A DNA stretch of 64,000 nt. Origin: Arenicola marina. Lineage: Eukaryota; Annelida; Polychaeta; Arenicolidae. This document shows, one piece after another, positions 31,749-42,355 of this stretch. The position numbers and the translations under genes were made by a program. Position 1 is the first letter of the stretch; each line of letters opens with the position of its first letter. Location of the stretch: positions 47,709,174-47,773,173 of the forward strand of contig OZ025250.1 in the NCBI GenBank assembly GCA_964019135.1. Direction: 5' to 3'. The notes under the pieces were generated by a model. It did no database searches. It saw only the letters and a list, made by a program, of their open reading frames with translations, and was not told the DNA's origin.

Positions 31749-32069
31749 TTTTTTATTTATTTATTTTTTTTTTTTTTTTTCCATTGGCTCATCTCATACA
31801 GAATGGGTGGGTACAAGGTAAATCAACAAACTTAAAGAGTAGAAGCAATAAAAAACAGGTGTCGAACATTTTACATATATTATATAGTATTATATAGTAT
31901 GAGCTTGTAAACACAATCTACCCCAAACTACACAACTGTATGAATTTCTTCAGCTTGTAATTGGCTATATTGGAAGTATTGCTGTTCCTTCTTCCAGAGC
32001 AACGTGCTTTCTATAGCGAGAAACATATTGGAATATTGAGGGGAAAATACAGTTACATTTACAAAAATA

Positions 32070-32384
32070 TCAATATTCCTTTGCTATTAGCAGAGCTAAG
32101 TCAATAATGCGGTCTTCACCGCCGAACAATGCTAATTTTACGTTACAAGTCAGACGTTTTGGAAACATGTTATCAATCCAGTCTAATACAAGTTCCCAGA
32201 AACCTTTAACCGCTTCACATTCAAAATATATGTGCAATACTGTGTCGATTTCTTCACAACAAAGGTCACATAAATCGTTATCTCGTAATCCCCATGCGTA
32301 TAATTTCTCATTCGTTGCCAAAATACGATGTAAAAGTCTATATTGGAACTCTTGAAGTTTCACATATCTGGTAGTACGGTACAA
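32070..32384 (-). pseudogene. LINE ORF2 C-terminal zinc-finger segment
   Basis: Encodes FQYRLLHRILATNEKLYAWG, CDLCCEEIDTVLHIYFEC, and a following hydrophobic helix. This is the zf-RVT type C-terminal region expected after an L1/Tx1 RT. It is separated from the RT frame by a stop near 32441. Confidence 0.75.
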
Positions 32385-32441
32385 CCTTGAAAAAGCACAA
32401 TAAAATTCTTCTTCAGTTAAATTACCCTTTAGATCAGCTTT

Positions 32442-33827
32442 CTATCCTTTGAAAGGTGTACTTGGTTTTGTGGCAATCGTTTCAATCAGACCGTTGTAGA
32501 CAAATTTCCACGTTTTTGCGTTATCTAAATATAGAGCGAATAGCGATGGTTCTTCGTTTGTTTTCAGAACGGCTTTCCTTCGAGGTGGTAAACTTGCTAT
32601 GATGCCATGATAATGCAGCACATTCAGTTTTAAGTTAAATTTGTTACAGAGAGATTCATGAGTCATAAGCTTACCCTCCGTGGTGAACAGATCTTTAACA
32701 TATACAATTCCTGCTGTAATCCACGATTCGTAACATAATACCTGTTTGCCAGCTCTTATATGAGAATTGAACCAAATTATTTCCTCTCCCGGATTTTTAA
32801 TCTCGGTGTGCTCGCGGAAATGAAATTGACACCACGCTAATATAACTTGTCTCACAAAAACCAACTTAATTGATCTATAAAACGGTAGGGAAATTAAATC
32901 TTTTTCCGATAAATTACACTGCCAAAAAGTAACACCTAATGCACCAAAATAATGGTGAACAAATACACCACAAGAGTCTATATCAATAAAACGCTTCACC
33001 CATGTTGTCTTTAAAGCTTTGTCCTTCGTCTCGATGTTTGGTAAGTTAGCGCCACCGACATTCTTACTATTATATAATAAATTTCGCTTTATTTTATCTG
33101 GCTTTCCATCCCATATATACTTAAATAGTTCTAATTGGATCTTAGTGACAATTGATCGTTCTGGCGTGGGTAATATGGACATGAGGTACACCAGCTGTGA
33201 CACCGCGAACGTTTGTACAATAATCACTTTTCCAAACAGTGTTAACCTTCGACCTCTCCACACTTTTAAAATAGAAGCAATTTTCTTATAAATACATTCA
33301 TCATTTTCTCGTATAGTGCGGTTTATATCAGTATATACTTTGACACCGAGGGTCGTCACATTACTGGTAACCCATTGTATTTTGATTTGGTGTGGTAGAG
33401 AAATGAGGTTAGAAGTTCCTATTGGTAAGATAACTGTCTTATCATAATTAACCTTAAGTCCTGAAAGTTTATCAAATGTTTCAAACTTATCAAGCACTTT
33501 GAGGGGAACTTTTTTTGAGTAAATCAACATCAAACCGAAGTCATCCGCGTAAAGGATAATCTTAAATTCTCTATCGTTACACACGATGCCTCTAACATCT
33601 GGGTCTTGTCTAATATTAATTGCAAATATTTCGGCCGATAAAATAAATAAATATGGTGAAAGTGGACAGCCTTGTCGCAATCCTCTTGACAGTTCAAAAC
33701 TACTTGTCGTCCAGCCATTGTTCATAACGCTACTGTTTATTTTATTGTAAAACAATTGTATAAATCGCGAGATGGAGCTTCTAAAATTAAAATAATTTAA
33801 ACACTCATGCAGATATTTCCATTTCAC
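32442..33827 (-). CDS. LINE reverse transcriptase, C-terminal two thirds
   Basis: 461-residue open frame. RT motifs: FELSRGLRQGCPLSPYLFIL, then FKIILYADDFGLMLI with the catalytic Asp pair (about residue 95), LSGLKVNYDKTVI, and the thumb region TLFGKVIIVQTFAVSQLVYL. The Tx1/L1 hallmark FKYIWDGKPDKIKR and GGANLPNI follow. The first RT motifs lie upstream in a different frame (34041-34640), so the full enzyme is not encoded intact. Length of the uninterrupted frame suggests moderate age. Confidence 0.85.
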   Translation of the reverse strand: MKWKYLHECLNYFNFRSSISRFIQLFYNKINSSVMNNGWTTSSFELSRGLRQGCPLSPYLFILSAEIFAINIRQDPDVRGIVCNDREFKIILYADDFGLMLIYSKKVPLKVLDKFETFDKLSGLKVNYDKTVILPIGTSNLISLPHQIKIQWVTSNVTTLGVKVYTDINRTIRENDECIYKKIASILKVWRGRRLTLFGKVIIVQTFAVSQLVYLMSILPTPERSIVTKIQLELFKYIWDGKPDKIKRNLLYNSKNVGGANLPNIETKDKALKTTWVKRFIDIDSCGVFVHHYFGALGVTFWQCNLSEKDLISLPFYRSIKLVFVRQVILAWCQFHFREHTEIKNPGEEIIWFNSHIRAGKQVLCYESWITAGIVYVKDLFTTEGKLMTHESLCNKFNLKLNVLHYHGIIASLPPRRKAVLKTNEEPSLFALYLDNAKTWKFVYNGLIETIATKPSTPFKG

Positions 33828-34040
33828 CCGGTCAAAGGCCTTTTCGAAATCAATAGAGATTTAAAGGGCCTCCATGTCCTCTTCTTGAACCTTTTCAATG
33901 ATACTCAAGAGTTTAAAAATGTTTTCACCTATGTACCGTCCTTTAATGAAACCCGTCTGGTCTTCGTGTATCACCTTAGGTAGTTTTGATTTAATTCTGT
34001 TCGCAATAGCCTTAGTCATTATTTTATAATTAATTTTACA

Positions 34041-34640
34041 TTAACAAGGGAAATTGGTCTCCAAGTTTTCAGATAGACTGTGTCCTTTCCCTGCTTCGGT
34101 ACAAGAGATATCAGGCCTTGTCTTTGACTGATAAAAAGTATCTGATTTCCATACACTGCATCGCAGCATTTGAAAAAGAGGAGTTTCAAATCTGGCAATT
34201 TTTTTTTTATAAAATTCCGCTGGCAGGCCGTCTGGACCGGGCGATTTATTGTTCGAACACGAGAATAAAGTTTCTCCGATTTCTTTTTCTTTGAGTTTTC
34301 CGCCTAATTCCTCTTGCTCGTGTACAGACAGAGCGGGGTGTTCCTTTGGAAATAAATCAATGTCATCCCTTATGGTATTAGTTTTTTCGGTGTATAAGTC
34401 TAAATAGAAGGCCCTTAGTTCATTAAGGAGGTCATTCTGGTCTTGAATAACCTTACCATCGGTTAGCATTAGTCTGTTAATAACTTTCCTATTATAATTG
34501 CGTTTTTCCAGACTTAAAAAGTACCTTGTGCACTTTTCACCCTCTTCAAACCACGCTATTTTACTTCTTACAATAGCACCGTTTGTTCTGTTCATTAGTA
34601 TTTCGTCCATATTTTCTTTGACTAGAGTAATATCCTGCAA
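34041..34640 (-). pseudogene. LINE linker and RT N-terminal segment
   Basis: Contains IAWFEEGEKCTRYFLSLEKR and NNKSPGPDGLPAEFYKK, typical of the L1-type linker and RT motif 0-1. The frame derails after KKK, in a poly-T run on the plus strand, and ends without motif 2, so this part is broken by a frameshift. Confidence 0.8.
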
Positions 34641-35382
34641 AAGTGCCGGATTTTCGCCTCATCGTTATTGCGGAGTGATCCGATAGGAATCGAGGTAAAA
34701 TATATGATTTTTGTGTCATGTTTACCAAATTAGAAGTAACGAGAATAAAGTCTATTCTGGTAAAAACTAAAGTGGGATATTTTGTATAATAGGTAAATTC
34801 TGTTTTATCTTCATGGTGAGCTCGCCAGACATCAATTAAATCGTGGGCCTCCATAAAACTAAGAAGAGCTGCTCTACTTTTAGTATTTGAGTGATCTGCG
34901 AGGCCGCCCTTTTTGTCTAGATTCGCGTTAAGTATGCAATTAAAATTTCCGCCCATAACTTTGTGGCCTGGTAAATCATTCGTGTCTAACATTTCAAATA
35001 CATTTTGAAAGAATTCCGGGTTGTCTTCATTTGGGCCATATAGGTTGACCACTGTCATTCGCAATTCGTTTATGGTTACATCTAATATTAAATATCTGCC
35101 CCTGGGATCGGCGATGGATCCATGTACTTCCTGGTTGAGTCGTTTAGCGAACAGAATACAAACTCCCCTTGCATTGCTTTCACCATGGGCCAAAAGTATA
35201 TCGCCTTCCCATTCCTTTAACCACCTTTGTTCACCGTTTGTCGTGCTGTGTGTTTCTTGTAACATAATCACATCAGCTTTCTTTTCCTCTCGCAACCAGT
35301 GAAACAGTTTCTGTCTTTTCAGATTATTTTGCATTCCATGCGTGTTTAATGAGATTACAGTTATGGCTTCAATGACACCCAT
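34641..35382 (-). pseudogene. LINE ORF2 endonuclease domain
   Basis: Reads VISLNTHGMQNNLKRQKLF (first Asn), VIMLQETHS (catalytic Glu), VVNLYGPN, VMGGNFNCILN where family members usually have G-D-F-N, and FLSDHSAITM (final Asp-His). The Asp of the GDFN motif is Gly-Asn here, so nuclease activity is doubtful. The open frame continues to 34561 but loses similarity. Confidence 0.82.
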
Positions 35383-35986
35383 TTGCTAAATACCGTGTCG
35401 TATAGGTACAGTTCTTCCTTAGTAATGTAACACCCACGCATTCGTAAGAGAGAGCCAAACAATTGTCTGTCACTCCAAGAGACCGCTCAAACATTGCTTC
35501 TCTGTTGTAGAGAGACGTGAGAAGCACACGATATACATTTTCATTTGACACTTGATGCCCAGAGTTGTCCCCGGGTGCGATAAACAGGTGAGTTACAATC
35601 ATGAAATATATCATCTTGTGTCGTGCATATGGAGCTGGCCTGAGTGACGGCCTGCACTGCCTAGCTAGATACAGTGTCAAACTTCGTTGGCGGCGCCTGT
35701 GAGCTCACAAGTCTCGCGTCGTCGCCCCAGATTTACTCCACGAGGTCCACCATGTAGGTTTCAAGACCACTTCGGGCACCCAAGTCTGCCAAAAGCGCCG
35801 TGCTCACACATTAGGCAAATCGAATAATACACTTAATACGCTCTTGGTAAATAGGAAGTAGCATACAATATCTCAACAGAACAGCGCAACAGGAGAAAAG
35901 GTAAACAAAAATGCATAATGCATATATTATAACTGGGCCGTCTCGCCACCACTAACTTATTTCAGTTAACCGTTTGCAACGCCTCC
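35383..35986. other. Between LINE ORF1 and ORF2
   Basis: No clear gene. On the minus strand, 35680-35400 holds a 103-residue frame with no recognised motif. It may be LINE inter-ORF sequence or a small nested insertion. Confidence 0.35.
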
Positions 35987-36546
35987 TCAACAGATTGACC
36001 CCACCTCAGCTTTGCCACCCGACCGCGCTTGTCTTTGATAAAGCACTTGCCATGCCAGGTCCAGCTTTGAGCGCCTCATGATGTCGTCCTTTGTTGTGAT
36101 GGAGTCAAACTCGACGATTATCGGCTTCACGATGTTTTTTCCTGGCAGCCGATGGGCGCAGCCGGTTTGTTTTTCAAGTATATTGTATGAGAGTTTCTCT
36201 TTAATCAACCGGGCCACTGTAGCTTTGCAGTTTTCGTCACTATGAGTCTGTGAGGTTGCGAGACCAAACACTCGAATATTCTTCCTCCTGGAGTATTGTT
36301 CGTTTTCTATGGTATGCCTTCGGATGCCCAACATGTCTTTTTCAAAAGTTTCGATTCGTATGCTGAAGTCCTTCTCTGCGTCCTTTAAGTTTTGCACTTC
36401 GTTTTTCAACTGGGCATTTTCTTGCTCTAACACCAGAACCTTCGTGCCAAGATGTTCCTCAAGATTTGTAATATACGCCTTTAAACCAGTCACCTCTTCA
36501 CGTATATTTGACTCTATGGCACTTAGCTTTTCACATGATATTTCTG
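35987..36546 (-). pseudogene. LINE ORF1-like protein, 5'-truncated
   Basis: A heptad-rich coiled coil (EEHLGTKVLVLEQENAQLK, NEVQNLKDAEKDFSIRIETF) is followed by ENEQYSRRKNIRVFGL. A later HRLPGKNIVKPIIVEF segment completes the arrangement seen in L1-type ORF1 RNA-binding proteins. The N-terminal 30 or so residues of the open frame above 36546 are host intron read antisense. This shows that the element was truncated on insertion. Confidence 0.75.
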
Positions 36547-36671
36547 CATAAATTACTTTAAAATAAAGCAAAAGCTTCCATCTGTCGTCTTTCGCAGACG
36601 CACGGATGCCAACCCCAGGGAAAACGTGTTTACCTATCGACACTGAGTTGACATGTACATCGTTCCTTCAG

Positions 36672-37010
36672 GTGTTTTCGGTCAGCCAACCATCACAACC
36701 CGCCCTGAGAACGTGGCGCAGTACGTCGGGAACAACGTCGAGCTCCCTTGTGAACTTGAGGAGAGTACCTATGACCTGCTGTGGTCCGAGTGTGTCACTA
36801 ACCAACCAGCCTGTAATACACTATACCGAGATGGTGGAGTCATTGGCGGCGCTTCACCCCCGGCTCGTTACTCAGTTGTTGACCGCACCGGGCCATCCGG
36901 GAAGAGATACGACTTGGTCATCACAGGAGTCCAGACAGCTGATGGTGGACAGTTCAAATGTGATAACGGATTTAGTCCCGCTCCAGCGTATGCCGAGGTC
37001 ATTGTGTTAG
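36672..37010 (+). CDS. Exon: V-like Ig domain of paralog B
   Basis: 113 codons, phase 1-1 (acceptor GTTCCTTCAG, donor GTAAGA). Cys in VELPCELEE, Trp in LLWSEC, F strand TADGGQFKC, extra pair SEC...PAC. Differences from A cluster in the segment after the first Cys (EESTYDL against QEIIYEL) and near the end (NGFSPAPAYAEV against STAVSAPAYAEV). These are loop regions that would face a ligand in V domains. Confidence 0.87.
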   Translation: MFSVSQPSQPALRTWRSTSGTTSSSLVNLRRVPMTCCGPSVSLTNQPVIHYTEMVESLAALHPRLVTQLLTAPGHPGRDTTWSSQESRQLMVDSSNVITDLVPLQRMPRSLC

Positions 37011-37044
37011 GTAAGACAACATGATATACATATGGTATCACCAC

Positions 37045-37205
37045 ACCAGCGTGAACTAAAATGTCAAGAGATGGTGACACACCTCCCGGCGCCTCACCCC
37101 CCCCCCCCCCACCCTCGATCATTATTCTGTTGTCCGACACACCGGATCACGCGGAGAGAGACACGACTTGGTCATCCTGGGGCTCGACAGTCTCATCATC
37201 GACCC
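37045..37205 (+). pseudogene. Decayed Ig remnant downstream of V exon, paralog B
   Basis: Counterpart of 2785-3020. Contains GATGGTGACACACCTCCCGG and the C2-start-like GACAGTCTCATCATCGACCC, but is shorter, with a C-run at 37101-37111. Not codable in any single frame. Confidence 0.6.
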
Positions 37206-38457
37206 GAAGTCGTGTTAAGTTGTGTTATGTATGATAAAGTGTATCAAAGCTAATTTTCCATTACACCCTGACGTATATTATTGGCTTGGCCCTGGAGTGT
37301 GTCGCAATGTACACTGACCTCCCATATACTGAAAGTATTTGTATTTGTGTTGGCCCTTTTATGTACATCACTTCTCAATATAATTTTCCTGCTTGATTTA
37401 GCCATATATTCATAATTAATATATCTAAACAGAATCGTAAGTTATTGACCATCTGAAAACATCCACTGACAACATATGTCGCGTTGTATCTTTCACAAAT
37501 CACTCACGTTATCACCGACAACATGTCTTGCGTCATGTATGTGGTGGCATAATGTATACGTATGGAGGAAACTCAAACGTCATGGCAACGTGATAATATT
37601 TAAGATCAGGCGGTTTTTTATACCGTACTTTATCCCAAACATGACAGAATACCTGACAATATAAGTGTTTTTAATTCTTCAATTCTTCGATTTAATGTAA
37701 ATGCCGACTAAGGGCCAGCGGGGTCAAAATAAAGTCCATTCTTCTACGAGCGTCCTTCTGCACTATAACCGCATTTTTATGTTCATTTTGTACTGCATTT
37801 TTGGTATATGCAATCAAAACGCTTTCTAACTCAGTCATATGAGGAACGTCCGCTTGGTCTGTTCCGGCCATCCCAGTTCTACTAGGCCCAACATCTGAGT
37901 CTACGCGCTTACGACCGTCATGTAGACTGGGGATAATGCCTGTTCACCAGCTCTGCAATTAGAGGGCCGGTTTTCCACACATCGTAACCTTGGCACATGT
38001 TCTAAAGTTTTGACTTCACGATTTTGAAAATTTCAACCAATCAGCGTCGGGCATTTCAGCTGATCAGATCACGCTGACTTGATTGTTTGCATTATGACAA
38101 ACAATCAACGTATATGTGTGGCTTGTATGCATGATGCATGATGGCACAGTGTCGACGTCTGGAGGAAACTTTCGACGCATGATAAAGTTACGACGTGATA
38201 ATAGTTAAGACTAGACGTTTTGCCATAATTTATCTCTATTTTGATCCGTTTTAACAGAACCGACTGTTGATTATTACAGCAATTTTACTTTACCGTTTGA
38301 GGTAGAAGAAGGCGGTCTGAGTATTACATGATTGTATAAATATGTCTGTATTGTCCATGTTATATGTCTAAGTCAGCTTACACTGCTGTAACTGATAGAA
38401 CATCACTGTCAATATGTGCTGTTTATTGCTTTAAATCGTTCGGATTGTGTGATCCAG
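37206..38457. other. Intron 2 of paralog B
   Basis: No gene. It shows what intron 2 looks like without the satellite and LINE that fill paralog A. The 37.88-38.31 kb part is present inverted at 48.89-49.8 kb. Confidence 0.55.
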
Positions 38458-38796
38458 GTTCAGATAAGGAGTGCTCCAACAACTTGACTTCCGGGTCTGA
38501 GGTGGAGCTGGGAGACTTCATATATCTGAGCAGTGACGTCACATTCTACGGAAGGTGGGCCCCTGTGGCGACATTCAAATACCCTAACCGCACGGTGCTG
38601 CCTGGACGGGTTAACGAGACCAGCGGTAACACGGCCAAATATAGCGTTGTGTTGGAGGCCGTGAAGAGCCTTCAAGGACACACGTTGTCTGCTGAGTGGT
38701 ACTTTGACGTCACCGGGACGGCTACTGGCGAGGCGACCAACACTCCAACCTTTCCTGGGTCAAACACCTGCATCTCTTAAGCGATCACTGTCTTCT
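38458..38796 (+). pseudogene. Exon: second Ig-like domain of paralog B, with stop
   Basis: 113 codons, phase 1-1. Same non-canonical pattern as A (DCSNN-like start ECSNN, IYLSSDVTFYGRWAP, AEWYFDVTGTATG, NTC). A TAA at 38778-38780 ends the frame six codons before the donor. The codon is CAG in A. One codon (Asp) is missing relative to A in WYFDDV. Confidence 0.8.
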
Positions 38797-39522
38797 GTGA
38801 GTATGAAACAAAAGAAGAGAGTATAAACTCATGTCATAACAAGATCATGCTATTCTTCTTTCCTGCACCCACGTTGTCTTTATTAGACGTTGACGCTTGA
38901 GGTTTTGTGGTGTATGAGACGGATACAAACCTGTTTATTATCTAGTATGCGGTCTTCTTGTTCCAATAATCTACATTCTTTGATCAGATGAAGCTGAGCC
39001 TATGACATCTGATGGTACGTGGTACACAGTCTACATATGAGGCTGTAGCTCAGTATGCCAGGACCGTCGTCGCTGTGGTTGCCATGAAGGCCGCTCAGGT
39101 CGGCTCCTGCAGCAGCGCCACCTGTGTCTCCAAGCACGTGTCTCACTCCACAGCCTTGTGTTGATATTGGGTCATCATCGTGTTCGCTTTCTGGTTGAGC
39201 ATCTACTATAGCTGACCATGGGCCGCCATTTGACTAGGAGAGCTACTATGGGAGAGCTACTATAGGAGAGCTGAATGCAGAATCTAGACCGACTCGTGAC
39301 TGCCTGCCGTGCTCGCATCAGCGTCACTATGACGCGGAGTCCGCCTGCAGCTTACAGTGGGAGGGACGCAAGCGAGATATATGCACATATGCGACAACCG
39401 TTCTTTGAATCAGTCGATTGCCTTGGTTACCATATTTGGACAAAGATATAACATGTCTTTAATGTACAGTTACTTAGCATATTCTGTGCACTGGGCAACA
39501 CTCGGTTTTATTGTTGTTTCAG
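38797..39522. other. Intron with conserved decayed block, paralog B
   Basis: Non-coding. 39040-39160 matches 13935-14075 of A more closely than the surrounding intron does. No open frame. Confidence 0.45.
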
Positions 39523-39816
39523 ATCCGCCCGAAGGTCTCACCATCGACCCGATACAGGAGAGTTACCACGTGGGTGAGACCATCACGTGTACAGCCCAGG
39601 GTAACCCGGCCCCTAGCATACAGTGGATCAACATGAACGACTCGAGTCTCGCTGTGAATTGTGCCCCTGTGACTGAAGACGCCCCCGTAAACAACTGTCA
39701 GCTGGTCGTCTCTCAGGACCGGCTTGGCACCACAGCGACGTATCGGTGTCAACCCTGCAACAACTACTTCTCACAGGAGAGATGTATCTCCCAGGATATA
39801 ACCTTCAATACGTACG
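39523..39816 (+). CDS. Exon: C2-like Ig domain of paralog B
   Basis: 98 codons, phase 1-1 (acceptor TGTTGTTTCAG, donor GTCAGT). Matches A except for a six-residue insertion (VNCAPVTEDAPVNNC in place of VDCPTGGSC) between strands, plus scattered substitutions. Cys-Trp-Cys Ig core intact (TITCTAQGNPAPSIQW, TATYRCQPC). Confidence 0.87.
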
Positions 39817-40313
39817 GTCAGTTACTTAAAGTTACTCGTACAGCAATAGTTTGCCCACGAAATGTTCAAAATATTTTAAGTGGAATGATGTAATTAGGTG
39901 CTTATTGCACTTATAATGCACAGTAAATAATATTGTGAAGACACTTTTTGTCTTGCCCTTTTTGTCTCGCCAAACTGTCTTGTGCGGGAACGTGTGGCTT
40001 TCGTTTGTACTTCGTCATCAACAGTATCTATGAATTATAAAGTTAACATTCACACAGTCAGATGTGTCCAAGACGTTTCTCCAAAAGATTTGGAAAATCA
40101 TAATGTAGGTGTTAAACTGCTGTATTTATTATTTTGCTAAAATTTTTACCGATGTTACTGTAATGCGTGTTCTGCATTTCATTTGTTTCTTAGTTTTAAC
40201 GTTATACCCTCTGTGTCCGCATGTTAGTTGTTTGATCCAAACTGTGTGGTGAGTTTGGTGGAGAGGTAGTGTGCTCAACTGGATAATGGCGGTCTGTTTT
40301 TGTCGTTTTACAG

Positions 40314-40406
40314 TCACTACCACCTCCTCTACCCCCGTGCCGCCCACCACAACTACCACCACCACAACCACCACCACCACAGAGGCCACAAGTACCAGTG
40401 ATCCAA
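40314..40406 (+). CDS. Exon: Thr-rich stalk 1 of paralog B
   Basis: 31 codons, phase 1-1 (acceptor CGTTTTACAG, donor GTGAGA). A run of ACC/ACA codons gives TTTTTTTTTTT, a coding CCA/CAC microsatellite likely to vary in length between alleles. Flanks match stalk 2 and 3. Confidence 0.8.
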
Positions 40407-40953
40407 GTGAGACCCTTTACTCCATCTTATCACCACATAAGTTCTTTAATGTTAGTGCGGCAACGCCAATATTTAGGTTAAATGGTTGTGGCCCACCGGA
40501 AACAAGAAATGATCATCATTTTATGGCCTACCCGATAACAAGAAATGGTTATTATATCTTAACCCACCGATAATAAGAAATGATGAACATTATATAATAC
40601 ACAGATAACAATACCTTTATTGTACCTTGTTAAGTAAGGCAAGCGACATTACATGACAAGTGACTGAATAGTTCAATTACGGGACAAACCAACGTCCTGT
40701 TGCTCAGTCGTTGCTGAAATTTCCACCTTGGTAACCGCTGTTGACGGTTGGTATTTGAGACATGGCGAGCGAGTGAACAGGATATTCCAGGTCCGTATGG
40801 CTGACTCTTGACACGTAGTTATACCCTCTGTGTCCGCATGTTACAACAAACATTATGATAAACTCAGTTGATGGATCCTGACTGTGTGGTGAGTTTGGTG
40901 GAGAGGTAGTGTGCTCAGCTAGATAATGGCGGTCTGTCTTTGTCGTTTTACAG

Positions 40954-41046
40954 TCACCATCACCTCCTCTATCCCCGTGCCACCCACCACCACCACCACC
41001 ACCACCACCACCACCACCACAGAGGCCACAAGTACCAGTGATCCAA
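40954..41046 (+). CDS. Exon: Thr-rich stalk 2 of paralog B
   Basis: 31 codons, same borders as stalk 1. A purer (ACC)n tract. It arose by duplication of a segment carrying stalk exon plus flanks. The segment 40.66-41.34 kb occurs again at 47.81-48.48 kb. Confidence 0.8.
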
Positions 41047-41095
41047 GTGAGACCCTTTACTCCATCTTATCGCCACAGCAGTCCATTAAATCATT

Positions 41096-41291
41096 AATTA
41101 ATTATTGTGCAACATAGCTAACGGGTAAGTTTTTAATAGATGATAGAATGGTTGTTATTTTTTCATTATCATATGTACATTTATCACATCAACTCATGTC
41201 ATTTTATCATTGAGGGTCAATAGCACTTGTGCTAATGTTTATTGTTGACTTTTATATACCGACGTTGAATAAAACTTTATCTTATCTCATC
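41096..41291 (+). mobile_element. Short LINE 3' end fragment
   Basis: About 195 bp ending GTTGAATAAAACTTTATCTT then ATCTC/ATCTT repeats, a style of LINE 3' tail common in invertebrate genomes. It interrupts sequence that is continuous in A (CCATTAATGTGCCGTAACGCC), with ATTAA-like repeats at the borders. An identical fragment at 48226-48425 came along with the duplicated segment. Confidence 0.55.
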
Positions 41292-41342
41292 TTAATGTTA
41301 GTGCTGTAACGCCAATGTTTAGGTTATTAGGTTGTGGTCGAC

Positions 41343-41405
41343 CTAACAACTACTTCTCACAGGAGAGATGTATCCCCCGGGATGTAACCTTCACTACGTA
41401 CAGTC
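41343..41405 (+). pseudogene. Partial C2-like exon end
   Basis: ACAACTACTTCTCACAGGAG to TACAGTCAGT is the last 60 or so bases of the C2-like exon with its donor, without an acceptor. It marks the boundary of a tandem duplication that copied exon end, intron and stalk exon. Confidence 0.75.
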
Positions 41406-41931
41406 AGTTACTTGAACTTGCACGTACAGCAATAGTTTGCCCACGAAACGTTTAAAATATTTTAAGTGAAATGATGTAGTTAGGTTCTTAGTTTACACTT
41501 ATTGCACTTATTATACCCAGTAGATGATGTTGCGAGGACACTTTTTGTCTTACCAAACTGGTGCATTTTGTGTGGGAATGTGTGGCTTTTTTTGTACTTC
41601 GTCAGCAACATGCTTGCATATTTCGATAGTATACATAGTTAACATTCACACAGTCAGATTAAGTGTCCAAGACGTTTCTCCAAAATATTTGGAAAATCAT
41701 ACTGTAGGTGTTATACTCCTGTATTTATGGTCTGTGTAAAATCTTATCCCCGGTGTTACTGTAATGCGTGTTCTGTACTTCATTTTATATTTTTGTTTGC
41801 TGATTTTTATGTTATACCCTCTGTGTCCGCATTGTAATTAATTAGTTGTTTGATCCAAACTGTGTGGTGAGTTTGATGGAGAGGTAGTGTGCTCAACTGG
41901 ATAATCTCGATCTGTCTTTGTCGTTTTACAG

Positions 41932-42003
41932 TCACTACCACCTTCTCTACTACCGCGCCGCCCGCAACAACCACCACAGAGGTCGCAAGTACCAGTGATC
42001 CAA
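41932..42003 (+). CDS. Exon: Thr/Pro-rich stalk 3 of paralog B
   Basis: 24 codons, phase 1-1. This is the copy most like the single stalk exon of A (TTTFSTTAPPATTTTEVAST), so it is probably the ancestral one. Stalks 1 and 2 are additions. Confidence 0.8.
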
Positions 42004-42232
42004 GTGAGACCCTTTACTCCATCTTATCACCAAAGCAGTCCATTAATGTGCCGTAACGCCAATATTCAGCTTATTATCCTCCAATAACGAGAAATTGGTA
42101 TGGTTCTATGGGTCACCGATAACAATACATGAGAAGTGACTGTCAATAGTTCAGTTACGGGACAAACCAACGTTCTGTTGCTCAGTCGAAACGCCTTCTG
42201 CCTCACCGTTCAGTCTCGCTGTTGCCTTGCAG

Positions 42233-42355
42233 ACCGCGTCTTCCTGTCGACCGGCGGCTTGGCGGGAATAATTGTCGTCTGCGTCCTCTTGTTGATAGGA
42301 AACGTGATTCTCGCCATTCTTTATTGGAGGAAACATGGCGAAGGGAAGAACAAAG
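42233..42355 (+). CDS. Exon: transmembrane segment of paralog B
   Basis: 41 codons, phase 1-1. Helix GLAGIIVVCVLLLIGNVILA then ILYWRKHGEGKNK. Trp-Arg-Lys in place of A's Trp-Gly-Lys strengthens the stop-transfer charge. Confidence 0.88.

Larger units (their letters stand above)
31749..36546 (-). mobile_element. L1/Tx1-type LINE, antisense in intron 1 of paralog B
   Basis: About 4.8 kb. On the minus strand: a 5'-truncated ORF1 (coiled coil plus RRM-like region), an L1-type endonuclease, RT, a C-terminal Cys/His zinc finger, and a poly-A tail read as poly-T at 31749-31781. The 5' end joins host sequence at about 36546 (CATAAATTACTTTAAA), which matches the V-exon flank of paralog A at 2278. A few frameshifts break ORF2 near 33830-34050 and 34560-34640. 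A clean target-site duplication was not found. Clade is judged by motif style (GLRQGCPLSPYLF, FKYIWDGKPDKIKR). Confidence 0.88.

Noticed and set aside
40129-40389. Minus-strand V-V-V-V-rich frame
   Set aside because: It is the antisense of the (ACC)n stalk exon of paralog B.
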